DNA of 64,000 nt from CAVQCX01 sp963775335. Lineage in GTDB: Bacteria > Pseudomonadota > Gammaproteobacteria > Chromatiales > Chromatiaceae. Below are positions 43,415-52,707 of this stretch, one piece after another. The position numbers were made by a program, and so were the translations under genes. The stretch covers positions 682,001 to 746,000 of the forward strand of contig CAVZIJ010000002.1 in assembly GCA_963775335.1 (NCBI GenBank), given 5' to 3'. The notes under the pieces were generated by a model that was not told the origin of the DNA, made no database searches, and was given only the letters and a program-made list of their open reading frames with translations. How positions within the stretch are numbered: the first letter of the stretch is position 1; each line of letters starts with the position of its first letter.

Positions 43415-44031
43415 GCGAGCCAGGCAGACAGACGGTCTTCGTGGTCGACGACGACAAGGACGTGCGCGAATCCCTGTGCTGGCTGTTCGAATCGATCGGG
43501 CTGCCGGTGGAGGCCTTTTCGAGCGCCGAGGCGTTTCTCGAGCGCCATCGCCCGGAGCAATCGGGCTGCGTGGCGCTCGACGTGCGAATGCCCGGGATCG
43601 GCGGGCTCGGCCCGCTGGAGCGGCTTTGCCAGGCCGGCATCCTGACTCCGGTGGTGGTGATCACCGGTCACGGCGACGTTCCCATGGCGGTCAAGGCCAT
43701 GCGCCTCGGCGCGGTGGATTTCCTCCAGAAGCCGGTCAACCACGAGGATCTGCTGGAGCGCGTCCGCCAGGCCCTGCACCGGGATGAGGAGCTGCGCGGC
43801 AGCTTCGGCGACTACCAGGCAATCTCGGAGCGCTGGAAGCTGCTCACCACGCGCGAAGAGGAGGTCCTTGGTCGCCTGGTGGAAGGCCAGGCCAACAAGG
43901 TCATCGCAGTCGAGCTCGGGATCAGCGCGCGCACAGTGGAGACCCATCGCGCCCGGACCATGGACAAGCTGCGCGTCAAGTCCTTCGCCACCCTGGTAAA
44001 GCTCGCCATGCTGTACCGACGCGCGACCTGA
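43411..44031 (+). CDS. FixJ-family response regulator
   Basis: A protein of 206 aa. The receiver (residues 8-120) has acidic VFVVDDDKDVRESL, phospho-acceptor D57 in CVALDVRMPGIGG, Thr in VVITGHGDVPMAV and Lys in DFLQKPVN. The C-terminal LuxR/GerE HTH (about 140-205) shows LTTREEEVLGRLVEGQANK, the pair GISARTVETHRARTM and DKLRVKSFATLVKLA. It should activate transcription when phosphorylated. It overlaps the broken FixL-like kinase by four bases, so it may be an orphan now unless another kinase feeds it. No target site was identified. Confidence 0.9.
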   Translation: MSEPGRQTVFVVDDDKDVRESLCWLFESIGLPVEAFSSAEAFLERHRPEQSGCVALDVRMPGIGGLGPLERLCQAGILTPVVVITGHGDVPMAVKAMRLGAVDFLQKPVNHEDLLERVRQALHRDEELRGSFGDYQAISERWKLLTTREEEVLGRLVEGQANKVIAVELGISARTVETHRARTMDKLRVKSFATLVKLAMLYRRAT

Positions 44032-44470
44032 AGCTCACCGATTCCAGGGCACCGGGACCGCTGGGGCGGTAACCGGGCTCCTCCCGTGTTCGTCGTCGAA
44101 CCCCCGAAAACGCCTATCAAGGCAACCTTGCCATGTCCCGGCAATGCCGTCCGATGAATTTTCCGTCGCTCTGAAATGCGCACGAAAATTCGCCGCCTCA
44201 CGGCCGCTTTTCGCCGCCCCGCAATTCTACCGATAGCCTGGGTACAACTACGTACGGCGGCTTCGTCTATTACAAATAACATCTGCTTTTTCCGATAGTT
44301 ACATCGCAATTTCCACGCACAGCGAGGCCGGAAGCCCACAATTTCTGAAATCAGCTGCGACTCCTAAAGTACCAGATAAGAGAGGCGATAGCCCCCCTAC
44401 CGAATCCCCGGACCTGAGCCGTATACAGCACCGGGGATCGGTCCAGGCAAACGGACTGGAGAGCGCTGAA
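44032..44470. other. Less GC-rich intergenic region (439 bases)
   Basis: The stretch 44150-44370 is clearly richer in A/T than its surroundings (for example TATTACAAATAACATCTGC near 44270). It precedes the protease gene and is the only AT-rich leader noticed in the window. No tRNA, riboswitch or gene could be supported. It may hold a promoter controlled by a nucleoid protein, or imported DNA. Confidence 0.45.
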
Positions 44471-47017
44471 ATGAACACCACCGCCTGCAACTGCACTGAG
44501 CTCATGGCGAAGCTGTTTCTCGCATTCATGCTCCTGACCATCGGTATCGTCGCTTACGCGGCCCCCCCCCAAGGCCCCGCCCGGACTGTTCCAGGCCTCG
44601 CACATGCCGAGCCACCCGCAGCTTCCGCCCAACGCCATGGCCGGCAAGACACGTTTCGTCCAAGTCAACCCGGCTCAGCTCAAGAGCGACCGCCTCACAC
44701 TCAACTTGCTCGACAACCAGACCTACACCGCCAAGCGTAAACGCTGGGTGGAAAATCCGAACGGCAGCACCGTATGGCTCGGCAGCGTCGAAGGCATGAA
44801 TGACTCGGAGATCTCGCTGGCCACTTACGGGCAGGCCGTGGCCGGCACGATCCGCGTCGGGAAGAAGATGTACTCGATACGGTATTCCGGAGACGCCGTG
44901 CAGAGCCTGAGCGAGGTCAACGCCTCAGAGCCTCTGCCGGAGCTGGATCCGCTGATCGCGGAGCCCGACAAGCTGTCGACTACGACCTCCCCTGCTTCAA
45001 CGTCAACCTCTACCAGCTCCTCGGTCAGTGCCTCCACGGATACTGGCGAGGTGATGGATGTCCTGGTGGGATACACACCCGCCAGCAGGATCGCCAACGG
45101 GGGATCTGACGGCATGCAGGCGCTCATCGCGCTCGCAGTCGCGGAGACCAACCAGGCCTATCTCAACAGCGGGGTCAATACGAGCCTGCGACTGGCCTAC
45201 AGCACGGAGGTGTCCTATACCGAGTCGGGGGACATTTACACCGACATCGGACGATTGACCGACCCGAACGACGGCTATCTCGACGAAGTGCACGCGCTGC
45301 GCGACGCCTACAGCGCGGATCTGGTCTCCCTGATCGAAGAGAACAGCCAATACTGCGGTACGGGCTGGCAGATGACGAATGTCAGCTCGGCATTTCAAGA
45401 CCATGCCTTCAACATCGTGGCCAGCCAGTGTGCGACGGGGTACTACACTTTCGGCCACGAATTGGGGCACAACATGGGCCTCAGCCACGACCGAGCCAAT
45501 TCAAGTGGCACCGGAGCGTACCCGTATTCGTACGGCTACCAGGAACCGAGCGCTGCCTTCCATACCATCATGGCCTACGTCTGCCTTCATGGCTGCCCCC
45601 GGATCCAATACTTCTCCAACCCTCGCGTCGCGTACAACGGACTGCCGACCGGCGTGGACTACGCTGCAGATCCTGCGAGCTCGGCAGACAACGCCTTGAC
45701 GCTCAGCCAGACTGTGTCTGTCGTCGCCGGCTTCCGAGACAGCTCCCTTGCGGGCCCGCCGGCGGCTCCGACCAACCTGGTAGCGTTCACGGCAGGCGCC
45801 GACAGCGTCGAGCTCAATTGGACGGACAACAGCACCACCGAATCGGGCTACCTGGTCGAGCGCTCCGACGACCAGTCGGGCTTCGTACAGATCGCCTCGC
45901 TCGACCGTAACACCACCGGCTTCGCCGACACGGGCCTCGCCCCGGCCACGACCTACGGCTACCGGGTGCAGGCCGTCAATCCCGCGGGTGACTCCGCTCC
46001 CAGCAACGTCGCCACCGCCGGAACGCCGGACCCGAGTCTCGACATCCAGCAGCAGAGCGATGGCGAAGTGTCCGTTGCCGGCGTCGTCAGCGGAGACTAC
46101 AGCCTCACCTGGGCCGCCGACGGCAGCGCCGAGTCCATTCGGGAAGTGACGAGCCACGGGAGCCCAAGGAGCCGCTACGGCTATCTGGAGCACGTGTGGA
46201 CCTTCGACCTGCAGACCGCCTCTGTCCAGGAGCTCGATGTGTCCGCCTGGACTGACCCGAGCGCCATCGACAGCTTCACCTTCGCCTACTCGACCGACGG
46301 CTCGACCTACACCGATATGTTCTCGGTCGGAGCGGCCAACGGCGGACCCATGACCTTCACACTGCCGCCCGGCATCTCGGGACGGGTCTACGTGCGGGTG
46401 ATCGACAGTCTCCGCGTCGCCGGATTCGCATCGACCAGCACCGTCTACGTCGACCAGCTGACGGTTCGCTCGATGAGCGTGCCCGGTGAGGCGCCGGTCG
46501 CCCCCTCGGGCCTGGCGGCCTCCGCGCTGTCCGCGGACGGCATCGCCCTGAGCTGGAGCGACAACTCGACCAACGAGCTCGGCTTCCGAATCGAGTCCTC
46601 CGTCGACGGCACCGCCTGGACCTGGCTGGCGAACGTGAGCGCCGACCTGACCGGCTACGCGGACTCCGGCCTGGCCCCTGGCAGAGCACCCACTACTATC
46701 GCCTGCGGGCCTTCAGTGACGCCGGCGTGTCCGCTCTGGCCGGGCCGGTCGCGGCCACCACTCAAGCCCTGCCGCGGATCCCGCTGGGCGTCACGCTCGG
46801 CAAGGCCAAGGGCAAGACCGCCGCCGACCTGGCCTGGTCTGGCGCTACCACCTCCAAGGTGGACATCTACCGCGATGGCAGCGCCCTAGTAGTGGGCGCC
46901 AAGAACGACGGAAGCCACGCCGACCCGCTCAACCTGAGCAGCGGCAGTTTCACGTACCGGGTGTGCCAGGCCGGCTCGTCAGCCCTCTGCTCCGCCGACG
47001 TGCTGCTGAGCTTCTGA
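44471..47017 (+). pseudogene. Secreted metalloprotease with fibronectin type III domains, frame broken at a C9 tract and near the end
   Basis: The start ATG 44471 gives a signal peptide (LFLAFMLLTIGIVAYA). At 44562-44570 a run of nine C shifts the frame; with eight C it would continue as APPKAPPGLFQASH into the long frame (44604-46889). This has a reprolysin-like peptidase (HELGHNMGLSHDRANSS, the HExxHxxGxxH zinc site near 45455-45490), then a fibronectin type III domain (about 45765-46020), a beta-rich part with EHVWTFDLQTA (46180-46470), and a second fibronectin domain (46490 on). Near 46680 a second shift leads to STHYYRLRAFSDAGVSALAG and the real end at 47017. Such enzymes are exported and cut peptides or matrix. 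The first break could be a reversible switch; the second needs checking. Confidence 0.78.
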
Positions 47018-47071
47018 TCGGGAACGACCCGCGACATTTCAGCGCGAGAGCCCGTCAAGGACGACGGTTTT

Positions 47072-47109
47072 CGGGACTGCCACCCCTCGGCAGTCCCGTT
47101 CTTGCTTAC
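47072..47109 (+). terminator. Rho-independent-like terminator after the protease
   Basis: A 10-bp perfect stem CGGGACTGCC-acccctc-GGCAGTCCCG, followed by TTCTTGCTT. It lies 55 bases after the protease end. Confidence 0.7.
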
Positions 47110-47340
47110 GTCGACGCGCCCCCCGAGAGCCAGCGGCCGGACGAGCTCCCCCGGCGATCCGCCGCGGCCGGTGTTTACCCGGGTGCACCTTGGTCTTAAG
47201 CTTACGGCGGACCGGGCACAACTGGTCGCTGGGCAAAGGCGCCGTGGCGCTCTGCCCCAGGACGACGCCGACAGACATTGCCTGAGCGTCAAGTAGAGCC
47301 CCGGAGCGCCACCTAAGCCTCCCCGACCCGGAGCCCGTCG

Positions 47341-50337
47341 TTGCGGATCGTGCCGCCGTTCACCCTGCCTCGGATTCGTCTTCCCGTTGCTAGCGGGCCC
47401 TGGGCACCCCTGGCGATCACCTCGTCGCTCTGGCTTGCATTCCTGCTCTTCGGGCCGGTACTGAACGTGCCTGGCACCCCCTTCCTCGCCTGGCGCTCGG
47501 CCCTGGGGCCAGCTCTGGCCACGGTCGGCATCCTGTCCGGTGTCGCGCTGTCCGTGGGCGCTGCGCGCCCCTCCCGCCTGGCAGGAGCCACAGCGGCCAT
47601 CCTGCTGGGCTGGGCCGGAACGCTGGCCTTGTATTCCCGCTGGTATGCGCGGCACCACCTTTCACTTTGGTTTCGCCTGCCCACACCAGAGCGACTGATC
47701 GGACAAGGACTGGGCAGTCTCCTGGCAGGGCTGGTCCTGGGTTGGCTTGCCGCTTGGCTGGTGCGGCTCGCGCTGGCGAGGCTGCGGGTCAGATGCACGG
47801 CACTCAGCGGAATGGTGCTGGGAGGACTGATGCTCGCCTGTGCCCTCGTGCTGGTCCTGGTCCCTTTCGCCCCCGACCACCAGGTCACGGCCCCGCTGGC
47901 GCACGCCTCGGCCGCCTCCCTAGCCCAGATCCCGCAGCGGGTCTATGTGCTGATCAAGGGGGCCATGATCTGGGTGCCCCTGGGGCTCGTCTTGGGTATC
48001 GCAGGGGTGTCGCGGGTGCCGCGGCGCTGGGTGCCCGCCGCCCTGATCGGCTTCTTCGTCGTCGGCTGGCCTTTCTTCCCCGGATTGAAGGTATCGGACC
48101 TCATGGAGGTGCTGTTCGCACCCGTGGGGATCTGGGCCGGTCTCTGGCTCGGCGAAAGGACGGTGCGCTCCATGAACCTCGCGGCAGCCGAGGACCGCGG
48201 CCCCGTGCAGCCCGAAGCGGCATCGGCTAAACCTGCGCGACCCGGCCGCCCGGAGTTGTTCCGGCTGCCCCGAGCGGCCCTCTTCGCCCTGGCGCACCCG
48301 AGCCCCCGGGCGCTTGCCCCTGCCCTGGCGCTGCTCGCCCTGGCGGCCTGGGCCTGGTGGGACTTCCCGGCCTTCAAGCCGGCCCTCGGGATTGCGCTGC
48401 TGCTGTACCTCGGGCTGCTGCTGGTATTCCGCCACGCCTGGCTGATCCTCGTCCCGGCGGTCCTGCCCGCGCTGGATCTCGCTCCATGGACCGGGCGCTT
48501 CTTCTTCGACGAGAGCGATCTCTTTCTGCTTGTGACCCTCGGGGCAGCCCTGCTGCACCGCCCGGACGCGCAGGCGGGCCCCTTCCTGAGCCGACGGCTG
48601 GCCGTGCTCGGCGCGCTGTTCGCCGCAACCACCCTGATCGCCCTGGTGGTAGGTCTGCTCCCGCTCTCACCCCTGGACGCCAACGCCTTCGCGACCTACT
48701 TCAGCCACTACAACGCGCTGCGCGTGGGCAAGGGATTTGCCTGGGGTCTGGGCTTCTTCCTGCTGCTGCGCTGGAGCCTGCCGCAGGGCTCGGAGCTGCC
48801 GGCGAGGCTGTTCACCCTCGGCCTGCTGCTCGGGCTGATCGGCGTGGTCCTGGTCGGCGTCACCGAGCGATCCCATTACGGGAGTCTGCTCGACTTCTCA
48901 ACGACCTACCGCATCACCGCGACCTTCGCCAGCATGCACACGGGCGGCTCCCACCTGCCTGCCTTTCTCGCGCTGGCCGTGCCCTTCGTCTGGCTCTGGA
49001 TGGCGCGGACGCGCAACCCTCTTGCCTTTCTCGCGGCCCTCGCGCTGCTCGCCGGCGCCGCTTATCTGGTGATCGTCACGGTCACTCGGGCGAGCTTCCT
49101 GGCGCTTGCCGTCGAGCTAGCCCTGCTGGCCCTGTTCTGGCTTCGAGCTCTCAAGGGCGGGGACTGGGTGCGGATCGCCACCTCCCTCGTCGCCTTCGCG
49201 GGAATGACGGTGGTCGGCGGCGGCCTGCTGCTGCTCGGGACCGAGGGGACGTACTTTCAGCAGCGCATGTCGACGGTAGATCGCGACGCGGGGACCCGGC
49301 TGGAGCACTGGCGCGACGCGGTCGGCATGATGGACCCCGACATCGGCACCCGACTTTTCGGCATGGGTCTGGGCAGATTCCCGGAGACATACCTCCTGCG
49401 CAACCGCGGGGGTGTCGTCCCCGGCAACTTCCGCTACGCCTCCGAGAACGGCGACGGCTACCTCCTGCTCGGCTCCGGCGAGACCCTCTACCTCGCCCAG
49501 CGGGTGCAGGTCCAGCCGTTCACCCGGTACCGGTTGTCGTTCGACCTGCGCGGGGACGGCAAGCATCTGTCGATTACCATCCCGCTGTGCGAGAAGCACC
49601 TGCTCGACTCCCGCCGCTGCGTCTGGCACAGCTATGAGCTGCCGGGCGGCAAGGGATGGCAACACAAAGAAGCGACGATCGACAGCGGGGAGATCGGCTC
49701 GGGCAGTTGGCTCTCCACGCCGCCGGTAGAGCTCTTCCTGTACAACGAGGCCAAGAATCAGCTGCTCGGGGTGGACAACCTCAGCCTGAAGGATCCTCGA
49801 GGGCATGAGCTGCTGCGCAACGGGGATTTCTCCGAGGGAGGCGACTTCTGGTTCTTCCGCACCCACGAGCACCTCGCCTGGCACATCAAGAACCTGTGGG
49901 TGTCGATGCTCTTCGAGCAGGGCTGGGTCGGGCTCATCGTTTTCAATCTGCTGTTGCTCGACGCCCTCGCTGAGCTGGCGGGCCCCGCCTGGGGCGGCCG
50001 CCCGGTACCGGCGGCGGCCTTCACAGCGGTGCTCGGATTCTTGATTGTGGGGCTGTTCGCCAGCCCCTTCGATGCCCCGCGGCTCACGGCGCTTTTTTTC
50101 GCCGTGCTGGCGATCGGCCTGCGGGCCGCGGAGCGCTCGGACACTCCCGGTGAGCGTGAAGCAGCCGGCGCGGGCCCCGTGATTGTCCCGGAAACGGTAG
50201 CAGGTGGGGCGCGGCTACTGATCCTCGCCGAGATCGGCTACCTGCCTCCGAGCGAGGCTCACCAAGAGGCCGGACCTAAGCACGCAGTGGGATCCGACTT
50301 GTCTACCCGCTCGCCTTGCACCGACACGCACTCCTGA
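47341..50337 (+). CDS. O-antigen-ligase-like / VanZ-like polytopic membrane protein with an outside lectin-like insert
   Basis: A protein of 998 aa. The first 290 residues contain several helices and a VanZ-like segment (GAMIWVPLGLVLGIAGVSRV, KVSDLMEVLFAPVGIWAGLW). Residues about 310-670 form a further group of helices of O-antigen ligase/polymerase type, with ATFASMHTGGSHLPAFLALA. Residues about 690-855 are a soluble beta-rich insert resembling a carbohydrate-binding jelly roll (GETLYLAQRVQVQPFTRYRL, VELFLYNEAKNQLLGVDNLS). More helices then end the protein. TTG at 47341 is preceded by GGAG with seven bases between. Probable role: joining or modifying a surface glycan at the outer face of the inner membrane. 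The last 30 residues look low-complexity. Confidence 0.7.
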   Translation: MRIVPPFTLPRIRLPVASGPWAPLAITSSLWLAFLLFGPVLNVPGTPFLAWRSALGPALATVGILSGVALSVGAARPSRLAGATAAILLGWAGTLALYSRWYARHHLSLWFRLPTPERLIGQGLGSLLAGLVLGWLAAWLVRLALARLRVRCTALSGMVLGGLMLACALVLVLVPFAPDHQVTAPLAHASAASLAQIPQRVYVLIKGAMIWVPLGLVLGIAGVSRVPRRWVPAALIGFFVVGWPFFPGLKVSDLMEVLFAPVGIWAGLWLGERTVRSMNLAAAEDRGPVQPEAASAKPARPGRPELFRLPRAALFALAHPSPRALAPALALLALAAWAWWDFPAFKPALGIALLLYLGLLLVFRHAWLILVPAVLPALDLAPWTGRFFFDESDLFLLVTLGAALLHRPDAQAGPFLSRRLAVLGALFAATTLIALVVGLLPLSPLDANAFATYFSHYNALRVGKGFAWGLGFFLLLRWSLPQGSELPARLFTLGLLLGLIGVVLVGVTERSHYGSLLDFSTTYRITATFASMHTGGSHLPAFLALAVPFVWLWMARTRNPLAFLAALALLAGAAYLVIVTVTRASFLALAVELALLALFWLRALKGGDWVRIATSLVAFAGMTVVGGGLLLLGTEGTYFQQRMSTVDRDAGTRLEHWRDAVGMMDPDIGTRLFGMGLGRFPETYLLRNRGGVVPGNFRYASENGDGYLLLGSGETLYLAQRVQVQPFTRYRLSFDLRGDGKHLSITIPLCEKHLLDSRRCVWHSYELPGGKGWQHKEATIDSGEIGSGSWLSTPPVELFLYNEAKNQLLGVDNLSLKDPRGHELLRNGDFSEGGDFWFFRTHEHLAWHIKNLWVSMLFEQGWVGLIVFNLLLLDALAELAGPAWGGRPVPAAAFTAVLGFLIVGLFASPFDAPRLTALFFAVLAIGLRAAERSDTPGEREAAGAGPVIVPETVAGGARLLILAEIGYLPPSEAHQEAGPKHAVGSDLSTRSPCTDTHS

Positions 50338-50657
50338 CAGTAGTGTCGCGGCCACTAACGAGCGTACCCTATTGCCTTGGCGCCTTACCTCGAGCCGCCC
50401 CGGCGGGGCAACAGGGAGCCCCGGCCTCGCGCAGAGTTTCCACCTGACCCGGGTGACAGCTACCCTACCGCCGTGGCGGCCCGTTTGTGCGAGCTTTGGT
50501 TCCGGGACGCGGGCTATGTCGGGTCGTCGGAACCGATGATCAGGCCCAGGGGTCATTTGTGCGAAGTGGCCCCCGATCCGGGGGCTCGCAAGACTGTGCT
50601 TGCCTGGGTAAGCTATCGGGAGCCATCCTGACCGCCCCGCTCCGCAAGGCCTATACA
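50338..50657. other. Intergenic region (320 bases), possible degenerate repeat
   Basis: No gene was recognised. The part 50480-50630 is open in more than one frame on both strands (for example GHLCEVAPDPGARKT on the plus strand and GGHFAQMTPGPDHRF on the minus strand), as dispersed repeats often are. That it is a repeat is not shown by this window. Confidence 0.35.
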
Positions 50658-52046
50658 GTGATCCGATCCAGAACCCGGGACTCCGTCCTGCGCCTGCTCG
50701 CCCTAGCCGTCGCGCTCGCCTGCGCGGCATCTGCCGGCCTGGCCGCCGACACGCCGCCGCCTTCCCGAACAGCGCCGAGCGCCGGCGCCCCGGCGCAGCC
50801 CCTGTACGACGGTACGCCGGTCGGCGTTACGGCTGAGGGCTACCCCTATCGCGGCGATCCCAAGGCCCCGGTCACGCTCGAGGAGTTCAGCGACTACCTC
50901 TGCCCGTACTGCGCCCGCCATGCCCAGCAGACCCTACATGGTCTGGTCGAGCAGTATGTGCGCACCGGGAAGCTCCGCTACGTGTTCCGGGACTTCCCAG
51001 TCACCGAGCTGCATCCGGGGGCGGCGGCCGGTGCGGCGGCGGCACGCTGCGTTGCCGAGCAGGGGCCGGTGTTGTTCTGGAAGATGCACGATGAGCTGTT
51101 TCGCCGACAGTCCGACTGGAATCGGCTTCCCGATCCGAGCAAGTTCTTAGCGGCTGTCGCCGCTCAGGTGGGCGCCGACAAGCAGGCCTACGAGACCTGC
51201 ATGGCCTCGCCTGGGACGCTCGCGGCGGTAGACCGCAGCGTCGCGCGGGCCGTGGCGCTGGGCTTCATCGGTACGCCCAGCTTTGAGGTCTACCGTACGC
51301 AAGGCGGGGAGGCGTACAAGCTGCTCGGTGCTCGGCCGCCCGAGGTATTCACTCAGTGGGTGGACGCGTTGCTGACCGGCCATGCGCCGCCGCACCAGGC
51401 GAAGCACACCCTGCCGCTATGGGCCAGTGCGGCGGGTCTGGCCCCCGACCCGGGTCGGCCAGGCTTCACCAGGGCCGGCGATCCCTACAAGGGCGACCCC
51501 AAGGCCAAGCTTAAGGTGGTGGAGTTTACCGATTTCCAATCCGCGTCGTGCAAGCGCCAGGCGCTGCAGATCCAGCCAGGGCTCGACCAGGACTTTGTTC
51601 AGACCGGGCAGGTATTCTGGGTGGTCAAGAACTTGCCATCACAGATCCACAGGAACGCGCTCTCGGCAGCGACCGCGGCGGAGTGCGCCGGCGAGCAAGG
51701 CAAGTTCTGGAACATGTACAGATTGCTGTTCGAGCGCCAGGACCAATGGAGCGAGGGCGACCCCGATAAGCTGCTGCCGGCTCTGGCGGACAGCCTCGGC
51801 CTCGATCGAGGACGCTTCGATCGCTGCTTCAACGGCAGGAAGGGCTTGGAGCGGGTGGTCGCCGACCTCTATGACGCGCGATCGACCTCGGTCCGCAGCG
51901 CCCCGGCGTTTATCTTCCTTTACGGGGGAACCGCCGTCTTGTCTCAAGGGGGCGAGTCCGCGGACCGCTTCCGGCAGCTCCTCCAGAGCAGGTATGAGCT
52001 GGCAACGGGCAGCGGCACGGGGTCCGACGCGAAGACGGCCCCATAG
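50658..52046 (+). CDS. Periplasmic tandem DsbA/thioredoxin-like protein
   Basis: A protein of 462 aa. The GTG at 50658 starts a signal peptide (VLRLLALAVALACAASAGLA). Two DsbA-like units follow. The first (about residues 58-250) has VTLEEFSDYLCPYCARHAQQ with the redox pair C82-P-Y-C85 and GFIGTPSFEV, the cis-Pro loop. The second (about 270-445) has VEFTDFQSASCKRQALQI, where only one Cys remains (SxxC), and SAPAFIFLYGG at the cis-Pro position. The first half should oxidise or isomerise disulfides in the periplasm; the second half may hold substrates. It could assist the Cys-rich pilins and PilY1 nearby, but this is inference. Convergent with pilE. Confidence 0.85.
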   Translation: MIRSRTRDSVLRLLALAVALACAASAGLAADTPPPSRTAPSAGAPAQPLYDGTPVGVTAEGYPYRGDPKAPVTLEEFSDYLCPYCARHAQQTLHGLVEQYVRTGKLRYVFRDFPVTELHPGAAAGAAAARCVAEQGPVLFWKMHDELFRRQSDWNRLPDPSKFLAAVAAQVGADKQAYETCMASPGTLAAVDRSVARAVALGFIGTPSFEVYRTQGGEAYKLLGARPPEVFTQWVDALLTGHAPPHQAKHTLPLWASAAGLAPDPGRPGFTRAGDPYKGDPKAKLKVVEFTDFQSASCKRQALQIQPGLDQDFVQTGQVFWVVKNLPSQIHRNALSAATAAECAGEQGKFWNMYRLLFERQDQWSEGDPDKLLPALADSLGLDRGRFDRCFNGRKGLERVVADLYDARSTSVRSAPAFIFLYGGTAVLSQGGESADRFRQLLQSRYELATGSGTGSDAKTAP

Positions 52047-52244
52047 AGGCGGGGCCCTGGTAGGCACCGTGCGGGCGCTATGCCATCCCGCGGCGCCGGC
52101 AGAGATCCACGGCATTTCCCGAAAGGCCCTTGCCGGGGGCCTGCGGCATCGGCCGTGTAGCCCTCGGTGGCCGTGGCGTCGGCCTCATGTCACCGCCCGC
52201 GAAGCCTTTTCACGGCACCCAATCCCTCTCTGCGAAGCCCATCC

Positions 52245-52667
52245 CTACCAACACTTTTCTGTGCCGGCCGGCAAGCCGCTCTTGTCCCCCGTCTGATCGA
52301 TCGTCGCCTGGGTACATTCGCTGTCGCCGGCCTGGGACGTGCCGGCCACCGGTGTGGCGCTTGCGGTGAACTCCGTCGAGCTGGGCCGATTGATCGCGAT
52401 CGTATAGTAGCCGCTCTCGGAATTGCCCGCCGCGAGGTCCGAGGACAGGGACAGGCTCGCCGGATGACTGGTGTACCCCCCATTGACGGTGAAATAGCGC
52501 TCCTCGGCCTCGGCGATCTCCAGTAGGGCGGTACGGGCGTCGGCCCGCCGGACCTTCCGGATCTGCTTCGTATACAGCGGATAGGCGATGGCCGACAGGA
52601 CGGAGATGATGATCACGACGATCATCAGCTCGATCAGAGTCAGCCCTGCCTGGTTGGAGCGCCGCAT
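52245..52667 (-). CDS. pilE: Type IV (minor) pilin PilE
   Basis: A protein of 140 aa. A short leader MRRSNQAG precedes LTLIELMIVVIIISVLSAIA, the type III signal and N-methylated helix; cutting occurs after Gly8, with Glu5 of the mature form present. A C-terminal Cys pair (DSECTQ and KCW) forms the disulfide loop. The pattern LYTKQIRKVRRADARTALL is typical of PilE pilins encoded behind pilY1. It forms or starts the pilus fibre in the membrane. Last gene of the fimT-pilV-pilW-pilX-pilY1-pilE operon, 40 bases after pilY1. Confidence 0.92.
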   Translation of the reverse strand: MRRSNQAGLTLIELMIVVIIISVLSAIAYPLYTKQIRKVRRADARTALLEIAEAEERYFTVNGGYTSHPASLSLSSDLAAGNSESGYYTIAINRPSSTEFTASATPVAGTSQAGDSECTQATIDQTGDKSGLPAGTEKCW

Positions 52668-52707
52668 CGATCAATTCCCCCTGCCATGGCCCAATCCAAT
52701 CGCCGGC

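Noticed and set aside
44285..44345. A possible GEMM-type c-di-GMP riboswitch (CACGCACAG near 44297)
   Set aside because: The following GGCAAACC and GACGCAAAGCC parts and the paired stems are missing; only one short word agrees.
50220..50245. Shared word GAGATCGGCTACCTG at 50227 and near 63968
   Set aside because: Only about 15 bases in common in coding-type sequence; chance match in GC-rich DNA.
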